Shown here: positions 47,601 to 53,986 of the stretch, in pieces
How positions within the stretch are numbered: position 1 is the first letter of the stretch
Layout of the letters: each line of letters begins with the position of its first letter
Assembly: GCA_016722375.1 (NCBI GenBank)
Contig: JADKJG010000001.1
Span: 375,824 to 439,823, forward strand
Origin: Bacteroidota bacterium
GTDB lineage: Bacteria > Bacteroidota > Bacteroidia > Chitinophagales > LD1
Reading direction: 5' to 3'
Length of the DNA stretch: 64,000 nt
Program-made: the position numbers and the translations under genes
The notes under the pieces: model-generated
The model's input: only the letters and a program-made list of their open reading frames with translations
Told to the model about the DNA's origin: nothing
The model's database searches: none

Positions 47601-47817
47601 CCGTTTCTCCTAAATAATCATTGTCAGTTCCTCCTACATAAGTACAGAATAAGTTATTAGACAGGTTTGTCTCCAACGCTATCCAGAAAATATCCCAAGT
47701 GCCGCCATTATATGTACTGTCATAGAATGAATTACCTGCTAAATCCAAATTCTTCACCGGAAATCCATCTGGGTTACCTGCTGTCTTAGGCTGTGATCCT
47801 GTTTCTCCAAACACCAT
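44449..47817 (-). CDS. Giant SprB-like surface protein, middle part with GEVED domain and eight 84-aa repeats
   Basis: 1,122 residues in this frame, which stays open upstream to about 47970 (SGTGNDDGIIGKL continues the propeller). It contains the end of a beta-propeller region, a GEVED domain (DQGDAPTSYGTGRHNIVG, then WLDLNRNGVFDAGE and YINGEVEDYLVIRY), then eight copies of an 84-residue Ig/PKD-like unit at ~46600-44600, each beginning TGVTVSPxPVCxG or TSLxAxxNPICTG. The frame ends after NYTVTPEQSGRM, where four extra bases (44625-44628) shift it out. In the corrected reading EQSGCTSAASLSVNVVVN continues into the C-terminal part. Confidence 0.85.
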   Translation of the reverse strand: MVFGETGSQPKTAGNPDGFPVKNLDLAGNSFYDSTYNGGTWDIFWIALETNLSNNLFCTYVGGTDNDYLGETGTPAGSNHFVVEGDTLIVLGTTVHSTSLQPAVIGPLSGPNQVFDINNSTNGDDIHLVFKWRIGAIFTYDQGDAPTSYGTGRHNIVGNLRIGALEDAEDFYPVSPGTRANVDDQSDLDDEDGIPGSQILIQDTATKYTVTIPVTNTTGSTAIVAAWLDLNRNGVFDAGEVDTVRVANGAISATLSWNGFNWTSGSIDTSYLRIRISTDPLMNVANPPNNVNYINGEVEDYLVIRYHCVNLNNASVAFQNPSTCSGSDGSITLSNTTLLPNTPYQVKYRRGVTPVGPLSVTTNGVGNLVIPNLIAGSYDSIWVFHATNPGCGDTIKGPFVLVDPPSPPKPTISVLPNDTLCAGQNMQLTANGQVGSTFNWTGPGGFTANNTAVVNRNNVTVGMGGLYSLTEITLAGCTATVATINITIIATPNTPTGVTVSPSPVCSGNSITLSATGQVGATFTWTTPDGPVLNGSPVIRNNVTLAMAGVYSVTQTVNGCASPSANSASLVVNATPAAPTSLNASANPICTGNSVTITASGQVGASFTWTTPDGLNPTNNPLTRNNVTLAMGGNYTVTQTVLGCPSASSAALNLVVTSTPSAPTGVTVSPSPVCAGDDITLSATGIGGATFTWTTPDGPTLNGNPVTRNNVTLAMAGIYSVTQTVTGCTSPSANSASLVVNANPLAPTGVTVSPTPVCTGDSITLSATGQGGASFTWTTPDGPILNGKVVGRNNVSLAMAGVYSVTQTVTGCTSPSANSASLVVNTTPAPPTSLDATPNPICTGNDVTLTASGQGGATFTWTTPDGLNPTGNPLTRNSVTLAMGGNYTVIQTVLGCNSAPSAALNLVVTPTPLAPTGVTVSPNPICTGNDITLSAIGQGGATFTWTTPDGATLNGNPVTRNNVTLAMAGIYSVTQTVTGCTSPSANSASLVVNATPTAPTNVAANPNPLCAGQTLTLSADGDVGNTFNWGGPNAFTESGNPINRNNVNASMAGNYTVTPEQSGRMYFGCFFIGECSGQSTAIGYGRKFECFVLCRNYHPADLDSIGRYAGLYLCVVRPSIFF

Positions 47818-47843
47818 TACTGCTGATTCCTGACCATATAATC

Positions 47844-49985
47844 TTATCGTATTTCCACGGTCGTTACCTGTACCGCTGAAATAGGTCGCCTTCCAGGGAT
47901 TGCCTGCTCCGGTTCTACCTGTTCTTGGCAGTTTTCCAATAATTCCATCATCATTACCGGTTCCGCTATTTTAGTGAAACGAAATCTCGAAAGCGAATCA
48001 GAACCTAAAGGAAGGTTATCGCTCCGCGTATATCCGGTAACATATATAGTATCGTTGGCGCCAATAGTCAATCCGTTAAACTGGTTGGTACCAGAACTGC
48101 CTCCAATACGGCTCAACATCGAAAAGCTACCTCCGGCCGCCGGAATCACTCCCACCACGGCATCCTGGTCAACCGAACCCGTAGGATAGGCTCCCGCTGA
48201 ATTTACCAAACCGGGAAATGTTGCTACCGAACTGTTCGTGTAACCACAAAAGGCGACTGCCCCATCAGAAAACATCTGAAGGTCATTCAAATCGTCCGTG
48301 CCGCTTCCGCCTATAAAGGTTCCCATCGCCAAGGTGTTCAATCCCGTAAACCGAGCGATGTACATATCATTTCCTCCATCATAAGATCCATCCGGAGCAT
48401 TGACCAAATAAGAGGGAGTACCGGTGGAATTAGCGCCAAACCTTCCTCCCACTACATAATCAGTATTGGAGGTAGCACGAATAGTGACCATACGGTCGGA
48501 ACCGGTACCACCAAGATAAGAGGAGTATAATAAGGTGCTCAAATTAGAACTGAATGCTGCCACAAAGCCATCATTCCCAGTTCTGGTTCCGTCAAAAGCG
48601 GCAGTGCCAGGAGCAACAGGCTGTGCGAAATCTCCCCCTACATATCCGCAAACAAATACGCGGCTGTTATCCGGTGACAAACTCAAACCGTAAATAGCAT
48701 CCGGCTTTGCACTACCGAAATAAGTCAGCCGAAGCATTTTGGTTCCATCGCTACTCAATACATAAACCATGCCATCCCGGTTATTGCCATCACCACTGGT
48801 TCCTGCGTCATTATAGATAGAGTCATATCCGAAAATAGCCGCGCCAACGTATGAACGGGTAAATTGTACGTTCACATTTCCGCCACAATAAACATTACCC
48901 GCTGCATCTACATCTACCGCAAAAAGATATTCATCAAAACTATTGGTGCCTCCGTCCACCCAAGTTCCCCATTTCAAACTCGGGTCAATAATTAAAGGAT
49001 AGCGCTCGTCAATAGGCCCTTCTGCTTTAAAGATGGCAGCGTCGCCATCTAAAGCAAAGGACATCTGAACCGGAACTTTCTTTCCATTAATCAACTGGTA
49101 CGATTCCGGTATATCAAACTTCACTTCGTTAAAACGAATTTTAACCGACAGATTTCCCTTTTCGTCAATTCTCAGTTTGTCTTGTCCTTTAAATCTCATT
49201 TTAATATCGCGGAAGTTAGCGCCCGGTTTTACTACCCAGTCAAACTCCATCACTTTATTATCTTGGCTATACATCCGAAGATCTATCCCATTATATATGT
49301 CTTTCAAATCTACTTCGCCATAAGCCGAAACATCCGACGCATGATGTGAAGCATCGGGTCCAATAAAATAATTGTACTTGGTTGAAAACTCATTCCGCTT
49401 TTCAACCGTGTAGTTCGGATTGTGACCATCCATGAAAATCCCCCAGCCATGAACCTGATAGGTATAGTTTTCTTCCTCCTCTTCTTCTTCCTCTTCTCCT
49501 TCGTGTTCATTCTTTAAATAGGAGAAGAAATAAAGGTGATCTTTCTTGACCACCATTTCACCTACGTTCGTATGCCCCTGCATCAAAACGTTCGGTTCCC
49601 ATTGTCCTTTGTTTTCTTCAAAAGAAATCGTGTTCAAACTTTTCTTCAAAACATCCAGATAGCCCTGATTGGCAGCCGAAGTAGTTTGAGTAGTTTGTAT
49701 TCGCGAAGCTTGTCCCTGCACATAAGTCGGCAAAACGAATGTTGCCATACAGATAATCAGCGCGAATACAAAAGACAAGTTTGGTTGAAGTCTAACTTTC
49801 TTCATAAGGATGTTTTTAAAATTTTGGATGGTGCTTAATAAGGATTGATTCATCATCGGACTAGAATTTCCGGTAGCTGTATATATATGTATGAATGAAC
49901 TAACCGGCTCGTTGGTTTCAACGACACGATTAGAAAGGCTTGATTCAGAAACTTTGATTTTTGGTGTGCGGTAAAAATCTTCCAT
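47844..49985 (-). CDS. Giant SprB-like surface protein, N-terminal part (DUF7948-like and SBBP propeller)
   Basis: 713 residues. A signal peptide starts at Met61 (49805: MKKVRLQPNLSFVFALIICM...VQGQ). The 60 residues before it, from 49985, are polar, and AGGAG lies almost touching that ATG, so the true start is uncertain. Residues ~110-340 are a DUF7948-type N-domain (SFEENKGQWEPNV, ending RYPLIIDPSLKWGTW). SBBP-type propeller repeats follow (LLYSSYLGGTGSDRM, AMGTFIGGSGTDDLNDL). The frame breaks after SRFRFTK because an A run at 47969-47972 (plus-strand T4) is one base short. Combined with the next two parts it would make about 5,970 residues. Confidence 0.85.
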   Translation of the reverse strand: MEDFYRTPKIKVSESSLSNRVVETNEPVSSFIHIYTATGNSSPMMNQSLLSTIQNFKNILMKKVRLQPNLSFVFALIICMATFVLPTYVQGQASRIQTTQTTSAANQGYLDVLKKSLNTISFEENKGQWEPNVLMQGHTNVGEMVVKKDHLYFFSYLKNEHEGEEEEEEEEENYTYQVHGWGIFMDGHNPNYTVEKRNEFSTKYNYFIGPDASHHASDVSAYGEVDLKDIYNGIDLRMYSQDNKVMEFDWVVKPGANFRDIKMRFKGQDKLRIDEKGNLSVKIRFNEVKFDIPESYQLINGKKVPVQMSFALDGDAAIFKAEGPIDERYPLIIDPSLKWGTWVDGGTNSFDEYLFAVDVDAAGNVYCGGNVNVQFTRSYVGAAIFGYDSIYNDAGTSGDGNNRDGMVYVLSSDGTKMLRLTYFGSAKPDAIYGLSLSPDNSRVFVCGYVGGDFAQPVAPGTAAFDGTRTGNDGFVAAFSSNLSTLLYSSYLGGTGSDRMVTIRATSNTDYVVGGRFGANSTGTPSYLVNAPDGSYDGGNDMYIARFTGLNTLAMGTFIGGSGTDDLNDLQMFSDGAVAFCGYTNSSVATFPGLVNSAGAYPTGSVDQDAVVGVIPAAGGSFSMLSRIGGSSGTNQFNGLTIGANDTIYVTGYTRSDNLPLGSDSLSRFRFTKIAEPVMMMELLENCQEQVEPEQAIPGRRPISAVQVTTVEIR

Positions 49986-50305
49986 TCTCCTAGTTGTTTT
50001 GTTTGTGTGTTACTCTCCTGTCAAAAAGTCATTAAATTTTAAGAAACAAATTCTTTGAAACTTCTTTATTGTTTTAGAAATTCCGACTACATACTATTCG
50101 TCAGAGTTTCTGTTAAAATTATCAAAGCACAAATTTAGATTCCCAACACTATAAACCATCCGTCTTCCCGCATACTTATTCACAGGATAGTTGGAACGTG
50201 TATGGATTTTGATGCAGAAGGAAATTGTGACCGTGTCAGTCCGTTTCGTTCCAATAAATTATTGATAATCAAATCTACGAAGTTCTAAAGGCACTTGTAG
50301 TCACC
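49986..50305. other. Gene-free region upstream of the giant gene
   Basis: 320 bases, AT-rich, no open gene. It holds a candidate minus-strand promoter at 50130-50137 and would give the giant gene a leader of about 140 bases. I see no 21-bp periodicity here. Confidence 0.5.
50130..50137 (-). promoter_or_regulatory. Putative -7 element (TAAATTTG) for the giant-protein operon
   Basis: Minus-strand TAAATTTG fits TAnnTTTG, 145 bases before the ATG at 49985. No -33 element is evident. Confidence 0.35.
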
Positions 50306-51256
50306 CTATATTTTTCGCACTCGCCAATTTCCTTCCTGCACACCATCATTAAAAATATTCATCGAACGGCGAGTAGCCGTGAAGCCCAGTTGTGTTGCTG
50401 CTCTAGTCAAAGTTTTTCCGACCGAGAGTGAAATAGACAAGCCGCTACCCGGCAGCTCATATCGTTCAGCAGAAAAATAAAAAATCATGGGGCCGCTTTT
50501 CCCAGTGTTTGAAAATTCCAAAACAGTATCTGCCGAGATAACACCCGCTGCCCACTTTACCGGTTCCACCGCTTTTGGCTCTACCGTGCCACGACGAAGA
50601 GTAGCCTTGCTGCCTCGCGAATGGTCAATCGTTCGCGCCATTTCATACTGATTAAAAAGGAAAATATTGACCGCCGCAAACGTGGCCAGGTAGATGTCCA
50701 ATTTATCCAGTATCTTATCTACTCGCTTCATCAAGCGTTGTACCTCACCGGTTGCATCATGACGCGCATCAGTCTTTGTTTTTGAAAGAGGAATGTCGGT
50801 AAAGAACTGTTCATACGTTGCTTTCAGTTCATTCACATCTGCCGGTCCGCTGTTGAAATCAGTTAAGAAAGCAGCCACCGGTTCAGCTACTATATGCAGC
50901 CGATATGCCGTCAAAGCCAAATCATTATCGCGCATTGCATCCAACGAAGACGGAAGGTATTCTTTCAATATAAGTGAAGCATCGGTACCGGTACTTTCCC
51001 AATAGGCGCTGAGCGCCCGAAATACCTTGAGCGTGATCGCTTCCAGTTCATTTCGTTCATCACTTTTTTGTTCAGTGAAACCACGATCGTCTTCCGTTGC
51101 TTCCATAGCAGCATCTATAATAGCGTCTATGCCATCGCTGAGTTGGGTTTGCAAAGCCGCTATTTGAGTTACCCCAGCCAGCACCGCAGTATTCCGCGTC
51201 AAAAAGGCTTTCACCTTTTCATACATGCCTAGTTTATCTTCTTGATGATTATCCAT
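50306..51256 (-). CDS. Unrecognised cytoplasmic protein, helical with beta-rich C-terminus
   Basis: 316 residues, no signal peptide or membrane span. Residues 1-~220 are predicted helical (QTQLSDGIDAIIDAAMEATE, VQRLMKRVDKILDKLDIYLA). Residues ~230-316 look beta-rich (WAAGVISADTVLEFSNTGKS, then MIFYFSAERYEL, GLSISLSVGKT and the basic end NWRVRKI). I do not recognise the family. The layout parallels the products at 17986 and 27502. It diverges from the HTH gene at 51587 across the third 21-bp array, whose near edge is 94 bases upstream of this start. Confidence 0.75.
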   Translation of the reverse strand: MDNHQEDKLGMYEKVKAFLTRNTAVLAGVTQIAALQTQLSDGIDAIIDAAMEATEDDRGFTEQKSDERNELEAITLKVFRALSAYWESTGTDASLILKEYLPSSLDAMRDNDLALTAYRLHIVAEPVAAFLTDFNSGPADVNELKATYEQFFTDIPLSKTKTDARHDATGEVQRLMKRVDKILDKLDIYLATFAAVNIFLFNQYEMARTIDHSRGSKATLRRGTVEPKAVEPVKWAAGVISADTVLEFSNTGKSGPMIFYFSAERYELPGSGLSISLSVGKTLTRAATQLGFTATRRSMNIFNDGVQEGNWRVRKI

Positions 51257-51349
51257 TTGATTTAAAGTATTGCTTTTAAATTCTTATAAGCAATAATAAG
51301 CAAAATAAAGCTGAATAATCAAACCACTAGCTCAATAAATAGTGCGTAT

Positions 51350-51517
51350 TATTCATTTAGTTATAAAGTGTATTCATTCAATCACAAATTATATTCATAA
51401 TGAAACTAAGTATATTCATTTTATTACTATTAGTATTTATTAAATTACAAACTGTATTCATTAAATTATATCTAGTATTCATTTTAGAACAAAATGTATT
51501 CATTTGAACATCTTTTT
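51350..51517. repeat. Array of eight 21-bp units (TATTCATT type)
   Basis: TATTCATT, or a one-base variant, begins at 51350, 51371, 51392, 51413, 51434, 51455, 51476 and 51497: seven consecutive steps of exactly 21 bases. ATTAC or ATTA often follows 9-13 bases into the unit. Weaker AGCTCAATAA and AGCTGAATAA units extend the left edge (51329, 51309). It is the clearest of the three arrays and ends 3 bases before the TATCTTTG promoter of the HTH gene. Probably an operator array. Confidence 0.9.
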
Positions 51518-51519
51518 AT

Positions 51520-51527
51520 TATCTTTG
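51520..51527 (+). promoter_or_regulatory. Putative -7 element (TATCTTTG) for the HTH gene
   Basis: TATCTTTG matches TAnnTTTG and is 59 bases before the ATG at 51587. It occupies the place where a ninth 21-bp unit would start. Confidence 0.55.
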
Positions 51528-51586
51528 GGACGAAAATTAAGGGTAAGGAGTAGTAAAATAAAATTCAAGCATCAAAAAACAAGGCA

Positions 51587-51949
51587 ATGATTAAACTAAA
51601 ATTAAAACCGCTATTGCAAGCGCGAGGTATCAAGAACCCGCACACATGGCTGAAGGGTCTGGGAATCACACACAACATAGCTCAAAAGCTGTTGAGCAAC
51701 AAGCAACAGAAGATTGACCGAAAACATATTGAGTTGATTTGTCTTCATGCGTATTGCACGCCAAATGATTTATTCTTTTGGCAACCGGATGGCAAAGCGG
51801 CGGACATTACCAACCATCCGATGCAGCAACTGCGCAACCCGACCGTGGTGAACCTGATTGCGAAAATCAAAGAAATGCCTTTGGATAAAATGAATGAACT
51901 CTATCAGCAGATGGAAGAAATAGAGAAAAAACAAAACCGGAAAAGCTAA
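51587..51949 (+). CDS. Small HTH (Xre/Cro-like) DNA-binding protein
   Basis: 120 residues. Residues 1-~65 resemble a Cro/C1-type helix-turn-helix: MIKLKLKPLLQARGIKNPHT, the recognition region HNIAQKLLSNKQQKIDRKHI, then LICLHAYCTPNDLFFW. The C-terminal ~40 residues are charged helix (IKEMPLDKMNELYQQMEEIE), likely for dimerisation. It is cytoplasmic. Its promoter adjoins the third 21-bp array, so autoregulation through that array is a natural guess. It ends 68 bases before prfB on the same strand. Confidence 0.8.
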   Translation: MIKLKLKPLLQARGIKNPHTWLKGLGITHNIAQKLLSNKQQKIDRKHIELICLHAYCTPNDLFFWQPDGKAADITNHPMQQLRNPTVVNLIAKIKEMPLDKMNELYQQMEEIEKKQNRKS

Positions 51950-52017
51950 GAACCCGTTAGATCGGTGAGGCTCTCTATCGGTTTATTATATTCGCCGGAA
52001 CAAATCTTTAATTTATC

Positions 52018-53107
52018 ATGACTGCAGAAAACATAAATAGTATAAAGAGCCGTTTAGAGGCGCTGAGGAGATTTCTTTGACATCGCTAACCGGAAACTCA
52101 AAATACAACAAGACGAATACACCAGCGCTCACCCCGAGTTCTGGAACAACCCTAAGAAAGCAGAAGAACTGCTGAAGGAAATCAAAATCAACAAAATCTG
52201 GATCAAGGCTTTTGAAGAGGCTTGGAAAACTTATGAAGACACGGTAGTGCTTCGCGAATTCTTCGAAGCCGGTGAAGCGACCGAAGTAGAATTGAAAGAA
52301 GCCTACAACCGGTCTATGGATTCGACCGATGATTTGGAATTTCGATCCACGCTCACCGACCATTCGGATGAGTTAAGCGCCGTGCTCGAAATCAATGCCG
52401 GTGCCGGTGGCACCGAAAGCTGCGACTGGGCAGAAATGCTGATGCGCATGTACGTGATGTGGGCAGAGAAGCATGGATATAAAGTGACCGAAGTAGAAAG
52501 AACAAATGATGATGTGGCCGGGATTCGCTCGGTGTCTATCGAGATTGAGGGTGAATTTGTTTACGGTTATCTGAAAGGAGAAAATGGGGTGCACCGGTTG
52601 GTGCGCATCTCTCCTTTCAATTCGCAAGGCAAGCGGCAGACCTCTTTTGCATCGGTGTTTGTTTATCCATTAGCCGATGATACGATTGATATAAAGATTC
52701 CTCCTTCGGAATTAGAGTGGGACACGTTTCGCTCCAGCGGTGCCGGTGGGCAAAATGTGAACAAGGTAGAAACAGCGGTGCGCTTGAAACACCTACCGAC
52801 CAATATCGTCGTTACCTGCCAAATCACTCGTTCGCAACATGACAACCGCGACCGTGCTTTGCAAATGTTGAAATCAAAGCTCTACGAAATTGAAGTGCAG
52901 AAGCAAAACGAAGCTCGCGATAAATTAGAAGGAACCAAACGAAAAAACGAATGGGGTTCTCAAATCCGGAATTATGTTTTGCATCCATACAAATTGGTGA
53001 AAGATAATCGCTCGGGCTATGAAACTTCTAATCCTCAAGCCGTGCTGGATGGCGATTTGGATGCTTTTATCAAGGCATATTTATTGCAAGCCACTAAAAA
53101 GGTTTAA
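52018..53107 (+). CDS. prfB: Peptide chain release factor 2, programmed +1 frameshift
   Basis: Recognises UGA and UAA stop codons and triggers peptide release. The start at 52018 encodes MTAENINSIKSRLEALRRFL, then CTT TGA C at 52075-52081 is the conserved shift site, preceded by an AGGAG-like sequence. A +1 shift continues as DIANRKLKIQQDE to the end at 53107, giving about 362 residues. The tripeptide SPF (VRISPFNSQGKR) and the GGQ loop (SSGAGGQNVNKVETAV) are intact. The TGA is therefore regulatory and not damage: low RF2 favours shifting and more RF2. The downstream gene is convergent. Confidence 0.97.
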
Positions 53108-53119
53108 ACGAGAAAGGGT

Positions 53120-53986
53120 TTATAACATCTGAAGCAGATAGCTGAGTTCTTCTGCTGATTTCTCATCGTTTGTTTGATGACAAATATCTAAGTGATAGGC
53201 AAATAGTTCGCGAAGAATGGACCGGTTGTCTGCCGGAGTGAAGTAATGCGACTCTTGCCTCATTTGTAATTTTTCGAGATAATCTTTGATTTCATTTCTC
53301 GAAAATATATTTCCCTTGTTCACCGGATTGATGTAGAACATCACTTCCTTTTCCAGATTCTCATTTAGCGAGAAATCAAGAATAGCCCGCTTGCAAAAAG
53401 CCAATATATAATGCTTCGTCAGATTGACACCGTAGGCAGGCAGCGATAGTTCGTGAGCAATTATCTGATAAATAATTCCGACGGTAATAGCCCCTCCCTT
53501 TTTTGTTTCAAACACATGATTGATACACAAGTCCTGATAATCTTTCGAAGTCTGCACACTGCTATATTCCAAATGCGAATAAAATACTTGATTGAATATC
53601 TGCACCTGCTCCAAGGGAGTTTGGTTCGGATTCAGTTCTAGCCAGATGCTTTGTTTAATCTTTTGAAGTCTCTTCCGAATATCGGCCAACTTGATGCCGG
53701 GGAAATAATAACGAGAGATAAGAAAGATACCGGTGGATAAATCAAGGTATTCTTGTTTCAGGTACTCTTGCCATTCGCTCACCAATGTTTCATATTGGAT
53801 CTCGTGAATGATTTCGTCTAAGCGTTCATGTGTAATGGGAGGAAGTTGCGAGATTTCAATATCCTCCAAGGCGGGGATCACCTCCGGTCCGAGGCTTTTC
53901 AATTTCTGGTGAACATGCTTGAAAACTTCTTGATCTTCATCATCGAGTAGTTTTATTAAAGCAGTGATTTCACTTTCTATCGCCAT
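53120..53986 (-). CDS. SirB1/transglutaminase-like protein
   Basis: 288 residues, no signal peptide. The N-terminus has a HEAT-like helical stretch (ALIKLLDDEDQEVFKHVHQKLKS, part quoted), then a SirB1-type transglutaminase-like core (LNPNQTPLEQVQIFNQVFYS, GGAITVGIIYQIIAHELSLP, MFYINPVNKGNIFSRNEIKDYL). The core normally has a Cys, but the expected KxSCLxLxxLY region reads GGAITVGIIY, so the Cys is missing and the protein is probably non-catalytic. It starts directly after the topA stop, so the two form an operon. Confidence 0.8.
   Translation of the reverse strand: MAIESEITALIKLLDDEDQEVFKHVHQKLKSLGPEVIPALEDIEISQLPPITHERLDEIIHEIQYETLVSEWQEYLKQEYLDLSTGIFLISRYYFPGIKLADIRKRLQKIKQSIWLELNPNQTPLEQVQIFNQVFYSHLEYSSVQTSKDYQDLCINHVFETKKGGAITVGIIYQIIAHELSLPAYGVNLTKHYILAFCKRAILDFSLNENLEKEVMFYINPVNKGNIFSRNEIKDYLEKLQMRQESHYFTPADNRSILRELFAYHLDICHQTNDEKSAEELSYLLQML

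Noticed and set aside
51350..51517. Replication-origin iterons
   Set aside because: No replication initiator gene adjoins, prfB and topA are chromosomal housekeeping genes, and similar arrays occur at three sites; a regulatory role fits better, though not excluded.
52078..52080. Premature stop in prfB as a pseudogene signal
   Set aside because: CTTTGAC context with an upstream AGGAG-like sequence is the known programmed frameshift.
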